A DNA stretch of 64,000 nucleotides from Dipteris shenzhenensis. Taxonomy: Eukaryota; Polypodiophyta; Polypodiopsida; Gleicheniales. The notes beneath the pieces are model-generated. The model did no database searches and had not been told where the DNA came from. It was given only the letters and a program-made list of their open reading frames with translations. Positions 47,901-54,396 of the stretch are shown here, in pieces. The first letter of the stretch is position 1. The number at the start of each line of letters is the position of its first letter. The position numbers and the translations under genes were made by a program. The stretch lies in NCBI GenBank assembly GCA_047967505.1, contig CM106539.1, one strand, 5' to 3'.

Positions 47901-50900
47901 GCTTCGGGGTTGCTCGCAAGGCTCATGTGGATGGTATTTGCCATTCGAATAGCTTTGCCTTTCTTGTCTTGTGTTGGGGTAGCATCTTCTGTTTGGGAAG
48001 TGCTAGGTCCATATTGGAATTTTGCTTTGGTCGCTTGGGACAATCGAACCATCTATGGTCGCCTGTACAAACGGTACAAAGTTCTTTTGTGCTGGAGTTG
48101 TTCTTCTTGTCAGTGGCCGCATGTCAGTGGCTGCACCTTTATGTTGGGGATGACGGTGAAGAAGAAGAGGCGTGATCCTTGGGGGAGTGCTTCTGTTGGG
48201 ATCCACAATACGATTTCTGAGACTTGTGGGGATCTTGAGATTGTCGCTGACCTTGATTACCCGAGTATTTTCTAAACTTGGGGTTATCTTGAGGGCGAGT
48301 ACCTTTGGCCATAGTAGAGTTCTGTGTTCGATTAGCACTCTGCTTCCCTGTGTTTTGGAAATCTGTAATGCGCTCTGCGTAAGCAATAGCGCCAGCTATG
48401 GTGGTGATGTTTGCTTTGAGGACATCAATGCGTAATGAGGGATTTAGGCCTGAGATGAAAGCATGAAGGCGATCATCATCAGTTAAACCATCAATATCCA
48501 GCACCAATGTGGTGAATTGAGAGATGTAGGAAGACAGGGAGCCTGTTTGCTCCAACTATCTGAGTTTTGATCGTGCTTGGAAATCCGCATTGGCAGGTAT
48601 GAACTGCTTACGGAGCACGTGTTCAAAACGTTCCCAAGTTAACACACTTTTGCCATCCTTTAAGCGTCGTTGCCACCATAGGAAAGCTGTATCCTTGAGG
48701 AGGGAGGCTGCCAAGGCAATCTTTTTGCCTTCAGTGAGGTCAACAGTATCAAAGTACATGCGCAGAGTTTTGCGAGCCATTAGTCAACTGTTCGACAATT
48801 TCGTTGACCAGTGTAGGCTTCCGGAAGTTTAATGTCAAGTCTTTTAGTTTTGGAAGCTTGGAGTAAGCGGTAGAGGGCACGGAGTTCAGTGTTTTCTACC
48901 TCAGGTGGGAACGAGTCCACATAGTCATTCGATGGCGTCACGTCATCCTCTGTATGTGTGGTTATGCGAGAATCTTGGAGTTGTTGGACTTTCTGGACCA
49001 AGTCGGAGATGCTGTCTTGAAGCTGAAAAATTTGAAGTTGAAGTAGTGCTTCGCCTTGTAAGTTGACTTCAGGGACCTTTTTTGGACTTGAGTCGCTTAT
49101 CTCCAGAGAGGCTGCATGCAAGCGTTGCGACATATCTGAGATCCTTGTGAGAAAAGCACGAACCTACGCTCTAGTTTGTACCATTCTTGGAAGAAAGAAG
49201 ATTCGGGCTGCTCCCTGAGGTTGCTCATGTCGGAGGGGGCAGGAGAAGCAGGATGGAACCAGCAGTGGAAATCTGATAAAGGAGGTCCTGTCTGAGGTAA
49301 CACCGGTGATGCCGAAATAGGTGTTAACTGCTCGTGAGAGTACAGGGGTAGGTTGCAGAGTCCACGGATCTGAGAAGGGATAAGGTGCTGCTGTCAGGAG
49401 TGGAGGATATCCAAGAGAAGGAGTGCCTTCAAAGTATAAATAATGTCTTGGGAAAGGTACAACCTGTACAGGAGGATATCTGGGAGCTGAAGGAGGTGGA
49501 GAGTACCCTGGAGATGCTGAAGCTGAGGGGTAAAAGTCTCTCCAAAAATGGAGAACAAACTCGTGAGGAATATCGGGTTCTGGGTATCTACGTGTCTCGT
49601 GGAACACAACCTGGACTGTGCTGAGGAAGTAATGTAACTGAGGTGCCTCACGCAAAAGGTATAGGATGTGGTCCAAGTCACTGGAAGGGCACGTGACACA
49701 GAAGACCCACGATGCAAAAGCTCCGAAATGGGCTGGTTGTGCAATCTGAGCACGATATTGTGTGGTAGATGATGCCTGAGGTGTCCTTGAAGGGACTGGG
49801 GAATTACCAGGGGTTTCCATGCTTTAAGGAGGAGGCTTTCATTTGCTGTAATTTGATAATGAGTGTCAAATAACAATATGAAAGAGAATCCTTAGAAATA
49901 GAATGGAAAGAATCCACCTGGAATAGATTAGAGCTGCCCGACTGTGCTGAAAAGCGTATACTAGCGGTGGGCTTCGAGCTGAAAAAAGTACAACATCAAT
50001 TGCGAGTTGAAGGAGGTCCTAATGTCAGGCTTCAAGTTTTGAAATTAGGGTTTGCTGTAGAGGGAGGCGATTCAGCGACCAAACAGTCCAGTTGTGGGCA
50101 GAAAGATGTTGCCAACAAAACCACGAACCACACAGGATCTCGATCTGTTGTGTAGAGGCGAGGTTTTCTTGTACAAGAGGGGCTGGCTGAGGGAAATTGC
50201 TGAACAACAAGGCCTCTATTCGCAAGCTGAGATGGCGAGGTGAAGAGATCTAGCAGGCTGTGCAGAGATGGGCGTCAGGCTGTCACTCTTCAGGGCGATG
50301 GAATGCATCCATGGCTGAGCAGATGCTGGCAAACAGATAGAAGGCTGAGGGCATGATTGGCATGACTATGGAAGGCCGCCAAAGGCTGAGCACAAGGCTG
50401 CAAACAGAAAATGGCAAGCTTGAAGTGGGCTTGGCATGGGCTGGCAAGCAGGCTTGGCGTGGGCTGGCAAGAAGAAATCGGCAAGGGAGGGGCAGAATCG
50501 ACATGAATAGACTGTACGAAACAGCAGGCGCAACTTTCGAGAAGAAGGCGCGACTTACGAGACGCCAAAAACCGATTTACAAAGGTTGCAATAACTACTA
50601 GGCATTGCTTTTCCAAAAAATTAAAGGCTGGATTACTTGAACGTAAGGTTAGTCTTGAGTTGGGCCTTAGGTTTAGGGCTGGTTGCCCTTTTTAGGCCCT
50701 CTAACTACCCTTTTGTAGGGTGGTGCTTGGTGCCAAAGGGTGTGCCTATTCTAAGGGGTGTGACCCTTGGAATAGGTGTACCTTTTTGTGAAGGGGTGTG
50801 ACCCTGTTTTAAAAAGGGGTGTCCCCACACGAAAAGATGTCCTTTTTTTCACGATGGGGTGTGTCCCTTGGGTGAAGAGTCACAAACTCTTCATCAAAAA

Positions 50901-53900
50901 GTGTGTACGATGGTGGAAAAGGTGCGTCCCTTGGTTTTGAGACAGCCCAAGCACATCAAAAGACACGATTTTTGTCGTGTCATGATGTGAGGGAGACGAA
51001 GAGGCCACTGATGACTTTAGGTGGGGTTGGCGCTAAAAATTTTTACACTCATTCTCTCCATCTCTTCCATGCACAATGTGCGCGGATATCCTTCTAGCGG
51101 AAAGAGATGTATCAAATAGGCGCTAGAAGGTGGGGGGCATTTCCTACACGCAAGAGCGAAATTTGCTCTGATACCACTATAAGAAATCCTAGATTTACTA
51201 TATTTAGAAATGTGCTAAGGAACAGAAAGAAGACTGAAAACAGCAGAGAACAAGGAATATTTGTATCGCTTGAGTGTCTGTAGTCTCATCCATACAGTTG
51301 GGCCTCTCTTATATAGAGAGTGAAGAGTCACACATGAAAAGGTGTGTACTCCAAAGTGTATGTGCTTGAAGAGGTGTGTACCCCGTGTGAAGGGTGTGAC
51401 CCTTGATGAGAGGGTACATTACAATAGGAGTGTCTCTTCCATAGAATGTCTCTTGTGAAGGGTTGTGCCTCATAGGAAGTGTCCCGTCGAAAGGGCATAC
51501 CCTTCCACAAGTGTCCATTCATCAAACCATCCATAAGTCTAAGATATAGAGAAAGGAATACGTCACAGATCGTGACACTGATCTAGCCTGACCTAGCCTA
51601 TCTATGCCTACCTAAATCTATAGTCTCCGGGTGAGCACACCCACATAGAAGCCCTCTCTCATTATAAGATGCCATAGTTTAACAACCTCCCCACCTGTAA
51701 GCCCCCAAATGAGAACATGGGGTAGGTGTACCAGCAGAGGTTAGATACCACATAGGCAGAGAGAGAGTCTGCCACAGGGGCAGATCTGACAAGGAGTGCA
51801 AGGCTGCCACATGGGCAGCATGTACAGCAAGAAAAGGCTGGACCTGTGCAACTGCAATGTGGCAGTTAGGCAGCGCCTGCAGAGTCAGAACATGGCTGCT
51901 CAAATGTAACAATGGCATACGGACGAAATATATCATTCATCATTTATTGGAAAGTGGCATGTGCATTCGTGAGTCGGAACGGTAACATCAAGAACTTTAA
52001 ATGCCCATATCATGTACAAAACCCTGTCTTGCGGACATCTTCCTCTCTAATATGGATCTGGTGCCCCGTATGTAGATCAAGCTTAGTGAAACGGTTGCAC
52101 CATGTAAGGGATCTCTGAGGTCATCCATGTTTATTTTAACGGACACTTAGTGGTGGTGCAATATGCGCATGCTCACGGGTTAAAGTCTGCGAAAACTGAG
52201 TGAATCATTGAATTCTATGATAGTGTGTAAAATCCGCCACCCATTGACTGATATCGTCAACTGAGATAATTTGGCCAAGGTGTAAGAGTTCTCTTTTGAA
52301 GAACTACACTTAGTCATCTTCGCATATAGAACCTTCTCTTCAAAGGACAGTCCAAAATACCTTTAGATGTTCTATGTGATCTGACAAACTACAGCTGTAC
52401 ACCAACAGGTGATCAAGAAATGCGATGACAAACTTTCCGAGAGGTCTGCATGCACCAGATGTCTCCGCAGGAGACAGGAGCAAAGATGCAGCAAACAGGA
52501 GCTGTTTGGAGCTGCAGGACAATGCGTGGATTATAAAGGTCCCAATTTCCAAACTTTTTAAGGGAGGAGAAAAAGGAAGGAGATCAAATATAGACATGTT
52601 GTTTGGACTGATGCTCTGGATGCATGCTTTAACTACCGCACCAATGTTGCATATAGTGGACCAAATTGTAGCGGCGACAGATTCCAGTGATTATGCTATA
52701 GGTTTAGCCTTGTTTATAGGATGTTCAACCTGTTGTGTTTATTAGTCAGAAGTTGACTCCAACACAGGTTAAATATCATACGCATGAAAAGGAACTTTAG
52801 TTGCAGTTCATGCAATGAAGAAATGGAGGCATTATTTATATGGATCCAAGTGTGTGCTGTGTGTGGATAAAACATCACTAAAGTACTCCTGTACTGCGTC
52901 AGACTTTGCATGTATGAACTTATGTAGGATTTCAATTTTGAAATCCCGTGGTGCCGCTAATGTGGTGGCTGATGCGTTAAGTCACATTGGTTTTGTGAAC
53001 TTTATGAGTTTCGCTGAGATTCGAAGTGATCTCTTTCTATCCCTTAAAGGATGGTTGGCTTCAATGGAATGATATGACTTTAGCATTGATTACAAGAAGG
53101 GAAAAGAAAAATACGATTGTAGATGCTTGTCCAAAATGTGGGCTTGCACATTGTTTTGCTGTCTCCAGCATCTACACAGGGAGTTGAGCGGAATTTGAGG
53201 GCAGCAGCCATATTTTCAGACTTGTACGACCCAGCATGCCAAAATCATTATAAATTAAAGTTGCATTATTGAGAAAATTGCAAAGTATCTGACAAAATGC
53301 TTGCCACGCCAGCAGAGAACAGTGGACAACAAGCTGTCGGCTGTTTTGTTGCAGCCATTGCCATTCCAAGAGGCAAATGGCATGGATTTATTTCTGGGCT
53401 GCCTTCTACAGATTTATGTGGTGGTCAATAGGCTTACCAAACCAAAGTACGTATCACGTCGCCTGCCAGCTCATTGATCATGGGTTCAAGCTTCATGGCT
53501 TTCCTGAGAACATTGTGCGTGATAGAGATACAAAGTTTATGCATAGCTTACATTTAGCAGGAATTATTTACAGCATAGGGCATCATAGTCGCTCATAGTA
53601 CAGCATACCATCCCCGAGACTAATGATCAATCTGAGGGGGTGAATCTAAGGAAGGCACTTCTGCCATGACATTCAAAGAGTGAAGCAGTCAGCTGGCCCT
53701 GTTAAGGATCAAGTCGCTTTCAAATAATACATTCTGCGATTCATCAAAGGGAGAAAGGAAAACACAAACCAAAATCTTGCTCTCGTAAACGAGGCTCCTC
53801 ACGCACCCCCGCGATTCGCTCCCGCTCAAAGGCCATTCCGATCCCACGAAGGGTCTGTAAAGTGCGTTTGTAAGGCGAGACGTAAAAATAAACGCGCCAG

Positions 53901-54385
53901 TCATCAGCTCCATCGCCTTCTATTAACTTTCTAATATTTATCCCACACTGGATCGCTTGCTTCCAACCACTTTCAGTAAGAGCTATTTTGTTATCAGGAG
54001 TCCTGGTGTACGCGCTCTCGTCAACATTGCCCTCGCTTTGACCATGTCGTACCAAAATGATCCTTTTGGGGCGAGGAGGGCGCTCAGGTCCTAACGATTT
54101 CTCCGGAAACGCATTCCCGTTTGGAGGAATAGTGCAGCATTGTATGCAAGGCGAGTGATTCTGGTGAGGGAGGGTGAGAAAGGAAGCTGGGCTGATTGAG
54201 GACAGATGGGAATTCGACTCAAATTCTTGGACCGAAAATCTGGATGAGCCCAAATGCAGGGAGCAATGGGAGGATCGCCCAGAAGTGTTACTGGAGCTGC
54301 AGCTCCAACTGCAAGGAGCATAGAATTGTGGCAATGATGAGAACGATGATGAGGATGAGGCAGCAAGCAACCCATCTGCAAACAT
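23781..54385 (-). CDS. Phosphoglycerate-mutase-like histidine phosphatase, AT74/AT74H-like; five exons
   Basis: Joined minus-strand exons 54385-53770, 29290-29171, 29009-28796, 24811-24731 and 23919-23781 give 1,170 bp, 389 residues plus TAA. Intron phases are 1, 1, 2, 2, and every intron is GT-AG. The histidine phosphatase superfamily transfers phosphate through a catalytic His. Here the RHG motif places it at residue 114 ([12 protein letters not shown]). YVSPYKRT holds Arg 174, PDGES has the probable acid Glu 235, and LVLVSHG has the second His 277. The core runs from about 107 to 345. Residues 1-100 are rich in Ser and poor in acids, which suggests a chloroplast transit peptide; this is inference. 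The C-terminal [10 protein letters not shown] and GPSFFSHFD are typical of plant homologues. The physiological substrate is not known from sequence. All key residues are intact, so I take it as functional despite the 24.5-kb first intron. Confidence 0.9.
24731..24811 (-). CDS. Phosphatase exon 4
   Basis: An 81-bp exon with acceptor TTTGACAG and donor GTATTGG, the weakest donor of the four. It encodes [20 protein letters not shown] and LLDQQ. The frame stays open past the donor, but that extension lacks family similarity, whereas exon 5 restores it. Confidence 0.85.
26187..26645 (-). pseudogene. Internally deleted Ty1/copia fragment in intron 3
   Basis: The minus strand starts with the RT entry block [22 protein letters not shown] and [10 protein letters not shown]. 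It then jumps directly to the end of RNase H ([20 protein letters not shown] and [11 protein letters not shown]). After a frameshift it closes with the copia tail [19 protein letters not shown]. About 400 codons of RT and RNase H, including YVDD, are missing. It lies in intron 3 on the same strand as the host gene. Confidence 0.8.
26650..28790. other. Intron 3 sequence without a recognisable gene
   Basis: It holds a short duplicated segment at 26722-26815 (ATTCATCCACTCC and ACTCATCCACTCC, each followed by GATAAGA) and a plus-strand frame at 27160-27596 with no named domain. No exon-like sequence consistent with the phosphatase was found here. Confidence 0.4.
28796..29009 (-). CDS. Phosphatase exon 3
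   Basis: A 214-bp exon, acceptor TTACCACAG, donor GTAACA. It encodes [15 protein letters not shown], the second catalytic His motif [15 protein letters not shown], and [20 protein letters not shown]. Phase 1 at the start and phase 2 at the end match the neighbours. Confidence 0.92.
29171..29290 (-). CDS. Phosphatase exon 2
   Basis: A 120-bp exon, acceptor CTCCACAG, consensus donor GTAAGT, phase 1 on both sides. It encodes [20 protein letters not shown] and [20 protein letters not shown]. It completes the Gly codon begun 24.5 kb upstream in exon 1. Confidence 0.92.
29362..29470. repeat. (GT)n and (ATAG)n microsatellites in intron 1
   Basis: A GT run at about 29366-29396 is followed by TACACACATGCATGC and then AGAT/ATAG units to 29465. 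The tract starts about 70 bp from the intron 1 acceptor. Confidence 0.9.
29578..29720. repeat. Dispersed repeat, copy 2
   Basis: Contains AAACTCCATCATGCATAGC, GACATCCCCACCGATGTCAT and GGGTGTAGCCCATTG, matching 3288-3360 with substitutions. It includes a short hairpin GACAT...ATGTC. Confidence 0.6.
29750..31060. other. Intron 1 sequence without a recognisable gene
   Basis: Short frames on both strands (for example 30114-30344 plus, 30442-30645 minus) carry no recognised motif and no conserved splice structure. Confidence 0.4.
31080..32680 (-). pseudogene. LINE reverse transcriptase relic in intron 1
   Basis: Frameshifted LINE ORF2 on the minus strand. The block CLVDFRKAF lies near 32560, the HxLFADH-like catalytic region is degraded near 32310, and a VNPGKTKAI-like reading lies near 32240. 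The C-terminal zinc region [20 protein letters not shown] is at about 31125-31070. The order fits a single decayed insertion. It resembles the LINE at 36-41 kb in layout but is older. Confidence 0.65.
32690..33350. other. Unassigned stretch with a 165-residue minus-strand frame
   Basis: The minus-strand frame 33357-32860 is long for its surroundings and rich in Ser, Leu and His, but shows no recognised domain. Composition may explain it. A duplicated AGAGAGAAAGGAGA motif occurs at 32710 and 32736. Confidence 0.3.
33363..33457. other. 95-nt long foldback with TATAAATAG arms
   Basis: Nested arms pair as CTATTTATAGG-GCT with AGC-CTATAAATAG, AGCCAACCAG with CTGGTTGGCT, CTGTAAA with TTTACAG, and CAGCCGAC with GTCGGCTG around a three-base loop. 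Only small bulges and one asymmetric loop interrupt the stem. Weaker pairing (AGCCAA with TTGGCT) extends it to about 33352-33469. A MITE-like palindrome or a small-RNA precursor are both possible. Confidence 0.7.
33493..33512. other. Perfect short hairpin
   Basis: GGCAGCCT-TTGC-AGGCTGCC: eight paired bases and a four-base loop, 36 bp beyond the long foldback. No T-run follows, so it does not look like a terminator. Confidence 0.6.
33880..34026 (+). mobile_element. 5'-truncated LINE 3' end with (TTTC)n tail
   Basis: This matches, in inverted orientation, the 3' end of the LINE at 36061-36200. Shared blocks are GGTATGGATGCTTGTTTAGT, TCTCATAGACCCATCGGTC and AAGACTTTAATAAAC, followed by four to five TTTC units. 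The tail marks the 3' end of a plus-strand insertion truncated at its 5' side. Confidence 0.75.
34498..34553. repeat. (GA)n(GGGA)n microsatellite
   Basis: About 22 GA units followed by three GGGA units. A plus-strand frame through it is compositional. Confidence 0.95.
34780..35926 (+). pseudogene. Ty3/gypsy relic, gag and protease part (outermost layer of the nest)
   Basis: A decayed plus-strand gag shows [12 protein letters not shown], then [20 protein letters not shown] and [12 protein letters not shown]. Near 35830-35920 a protease-like reading [20 protein letters not shown] resembles the usual LVDSGSTHNF. The sequence is then cut by the copia element at 35932 with TSD ACCTC. The other half of the interrupted sequence resumes at 51690, where RT, RNase H and integrase pieces follow. 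Assignment to one element is inference from order and strand. Confidence 0.6.
35932..36060 (-). repeat. Left copia LTR, first piece
   Basis: Matches 43749-43872 of the right LTR, including GGTACAATCC and AAGGGGGCT, with a (GA)n expansion at 35961-35994. Interrupted by the LINE at about 36061. Confidence 0.8.
36247..39700 (-). pseudogene. LINE ORF2: endonuclease, reverse transcriptase, zinc region
   Basis: The endonuclease (about 39690-38935) shows [38 protein letters not shown] and a closing [18 protein letters not shown], with two TGA stops. The RT shows [38 protein letters not shown] and [14 protein letters not shown]. The usual Tyr of YADD is Asn, which would impair activity. [17 protein letters not shown] follows. 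The C-terminal zinc region is [21 protein letters not shown] near 37440. The frame closes with an acidic run, interrupted by the hAT element, and TAG at 36249-36247. Small frameshifts separate the parts. Confidence 0.85.
36277..36911. mobile_element. Non-autonomous hAT-like element, 635 bp
   Basis: The ends are CATGGTTGTAAGACACG and, inverted, CTTAACAACCATG. The flanking 8-bp duplication is TCATCAAT (36269-36276) and CCATCAAT (36912-36919), one mismatch. Multiple AAGACAC/GTGTCTT motifs cluster near both ends (36285-36366 and 36829-36905), as in the subterminal transposase-binding repeats of hAT elements. The interior is AT-rich with no transposase frame. Removing the element and one duplication copy restores the LINE reading across the junction. 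Confidence 0.8.
40050..41030 (-). pseudogene. LINE ORF1 (coiled-coil RNA-binding protein)
   Basis: The start is [18 protein letters not shown] near 41026, followed by a Ser/Ala/Pro-rich linker. A coiled-coil segment [19 protein letters not shown] with repeated IxEQA units covers about 40445-40290. A C-terminal [16 protein letters not shown] block is near 40085-40040, with [19 protein letters not shown] continuing to 39880. Such ORF1 proteins bind LINE RNA. Three or more stops are present, including TGA early and two TAG near 40100. Confidence 0.7.
41069..41423 (-). repeat. Left copia LTR, second piece
   Basis: Similar to 43873-44116 joined to 51583-51684: GAGAATGCTCCACGAGAGAA, TTTATAGGCCCCCCAGCCT and GCACACCCACATAGAA. 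It includes a CCTTTATAGG TATA-like block. The terminus is near 41423; the adjoining CTCTCTGTGC is the polypurine tract in minus sense. Confidence 0.8.
41830..43161 (-). pseudogene. Copia gag with CCHC knuckle, interrupted
   Basis: The N-terminal block [18 protein letters not shown] lies in the frame 43161-42790. The middle part [19 protein letters not shown] and [20 protein letters not shown] lies at 42254-42051. A nucleocapsid knuckle [14 protein letters not shown] (CX2CX4HX4C) is near 41905-41860. Between the first two blocks about 450 bp (42256-42702) do not read as gag and look like an insertion. Gag packages element RNA. Confidence 0.8.
42256..42702. other. Insertion of unknown origin in the copia gag
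   Basis: The gag reading stops at SASEVW (42702) and resumes near 42256 in the expected place. The intervening 450 bp are AT-rich with a short plus-strand frame (42488-42670) of unknown family. No terminal inverted repeats or target duplication were evident. Confidence 0.5.
43741..43748 (-). other. Primer binding site of the copia element
   Basis: Minus strand TGGTATCA directly follows the LTR end, matching the 3' end complement of plant initiator tRNA-Met for eight bases. Confidence 0.6.
43749..44116 (-). repeat. Right copia LTR, first piece
   Basis: Begins TGTGAGAATGG on the plus strand and matches the left LTR. Cut by the gypsy element at 44117; the CTGAT at 44112-44116 is the gypsy target duplication. 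The second piece is 51583-51684. Confidence 0.8.
44117..44516 (-). repeat. 3' LTR of the gypsy chromovirus
   Basis: In the minus sense it runs TGTTACGATACG to TTCTTACA, 400 bp. It contains CTTATATAGAG (TATA-like) near 44250 on the plus strand and several GTGTGACCCTT-type repeats. Confidence 0.93.
44517..44527 (-). other. Polypurine tract of the chromovirus
   Basis: Minus strand GTGGGAGGGGA lies immediately before the 3' LTR, the expected plus-strand priming site. Confidence 0.75.
44580..44984 (-). pseudogene. Integrase C-terminal region and chromodomain
   Basis: In the minus sense, [15 protein letters not shown] and [16 protein letters not shown] give the usual integrase tail. A chromodomain-like segment follows: [23 protein letters not shown] and [14 protein letters not shown]. 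Stops fall at the Arg after DHR and after LVLW. Chromodomains of this type steer integration to marked chromatin, which places the element among plant chromoviruses. Confidence 0.8.
45109..45846 (-). pseudogene. Chromovirus integrase
   Basis: The H2C2 zinc part is [20 protein letters not shown] with CLSCQQMK. The catalytic core has [25 protein letters not shown] and [19 protein letters not shown], so all three acidic residues are present. [14 protein letters not shown] follows. The frame is open for 245 residues and then shifts near the GHT block. Confidence 0.9.
45964..47535 (-). pseudogene. Chromovirus reverse transcriptase and RNase H
   Basis: The main frame 47100-45964 (378 residues) shows [29 protein letters not shown] and the catalytic [12 protein letters not shown], then [13 protein letters not shown] and FLGLANFYH. 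RNase H has [31 protein letters not shown] and [12 protein letters not shown]. The upstream frame 47535-47251 carries the RT entry [18 protein letters not shown]. Stops between the two (after NEEIQR and at IDY-ALNKL) break the polyprotein. Confidence 0.9.
47498..48052 (-). pseudogene. Chromovirus protease region lacking the DSG motif
   Basis: The reading [12 protein letters not shown] should be followed by the catalytic DSG(S/A)xxNF block but goes directly to [20 protein letters not shown]. The downstream part is normal ([20 protein letters not shown]). The loss is in frame. The nucleocapsid knuckle [16 protein letters not shown] lies just upstream near 48080-48035 and has one residue fewer than usual between Cys and His. 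Without DSG the aspartic protease could not cleave the polyprotein. Confidence 0.75.
48139..49820 (-). pseudogene. Chromovirus gag with a long N-terminal extension
   Basis: Core gag shows [38 protein letters not shown] and [20 protein letters not shown] usual gag start MVQTRA lies at 49184. The same frame is open 212 codons further upstream to [12 protein letters not shown] (49820), giving a Pro/Ser/Tyr-rich extension that includes [19 protein letters not shown] (probably from CAG) directly after MVQTRA, another before LEQTGSL, and a frameshift near 48800 break the frame. Confidence 0.75.
51165..51176 (-). other. Primer binding site of the chromovirus
   Basis: Minus strand TGGTATCAGAGC, complementary to the 3' end of plant initiator tRNA-Met, one base after the 5' LTR. 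Confidence 0.9.
51178..51577 (-). repeat. 5' LTR of the gypsy chromovirus
   Basis: 400 bp, about 96.5% identical to 44117-44516. Its outer end reads TGTCACGATC in the minus sense; the inner terminus TATA has lost the canonical CA by one transition. Confidence 0.93.
51583..51684 (-). repeat. Right copia LTR, second piece
   Basis: Continues the right copia LTR after the gypsy insertion (CTAGCCTGACCTAGCC, GCACACCCACATAGAA) and ends AACA, followed by the ACCTC target duplication. Confidence 0.8.
51900..53695. pseudogene. Rearranged Ty3/gypsy relic: inverted RT pieces, then RNase H and integrase
   Basis: Two RT pieces read on the minus strand: [19 protein letters not shown] to MMNDIFRPY (52090-51905) and [14 protein letters not shown] with HIEHLKVFW (52440-52345), where YLDD is now FLDH. 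RNase H and integrase read on the plus strand: [12 protein letters not shown] and [13 protein letters not shown] (52620-52710), [13 protein letters not shown] (52815), then degraded integrase to LRKALLP (53665). The plus-strand part probably continues the gag/protease relic at 34.8-35.9 kb. It ends about 75 bp before the exon 1 donor of the phosphatase gene. Confidence 0.7.
53770..54385 (-). CDS. Phosphatase exon 1 (transit-peptide-like region and first catalytic motifs)
   Basis: A 616-bp exon starting [15 protein letters not shown] and ending REQDFG, donor GTTTGTG. It carries [12 protein letters not shown] (His 114) and [13 protein letters not shown]. The first 100 residues are Ser-rich and not part of the phosphatase fold. 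The chosen ATG is the first in frame; an overlapping ATG at 54408 is in another frame. Confidence 0.92.
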
Positions 54386-54396
54386 GTCAAGCTGAG

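Larger units (their letters stand above)
44117..51577 (-). mobile_element. Complete Ty3/gypsy chromovirus with both LTRs
   Basis: A 7,461-bp element on the minus strand bounded by 400-bp LTRs, with exact 5-bp target duplications CTGAT (44112-44116 and 51578-51582). Gene order in the minus sense is gag, protease, RT, RNase H, integrase and chromodomain. A 12-base tRNA-Met primer site lies next to the 5' LTR and a polypurine tract next to the 3' LTR. The two LTRs differ at about 14 of 400 positions, mostly transitions, so it is much younger than the surrounding relics but not newly inserted. Several stops (mostly TAG/TGA) and at least one gag frameshift make it defective. Confidence 0.93.
35927..51689 (-). 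mobile_element. GAG-only Ty1/copia element with both LTRs, itself interrupted twice
   Basis: The left LTR is 35932-36060 plus 41069-41423, split by a LINE. The right LTR is 43749-44116 plus 51583-51684, split by a gypsy element. The pieces sum to about 480 and 470 bp. Both LTRs start TGTGAGA and end in an AACA/GATA-type terminus. The 5-bp target duplication ACCTC is exact at 35927-35931 and 51685-51689. Orientation is minus: the primer site TGGTATCA abuts the right LTR (43748-43741) and gag lies at 43161-41830. The 2.3-kb internal region has gag and a zinc knuckle but no readable integrase, RT or RNase H, so the element would depend on a helper. The left LTR's partner similarity was checked by eye only. 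Confidence 0.8.

Noticed and set aside
47651-48275. Plus-strand frames of 174 and 128 residues
   Set aside because: They are antisense to the chromovirus protease and gag.
49394-49876. 160-residue minus frame in the chromovirus leader
   Set aside because: It overlaps the in-frame gag extension in another frame and has no family features.
53689-53769. Continuing exon 1 through its open frame to 53744
   Set aside because: The frame past 53770 encodes LCFPFSL without family similarity, while the GT at 53769 joins exactly to exon 2 in phase.
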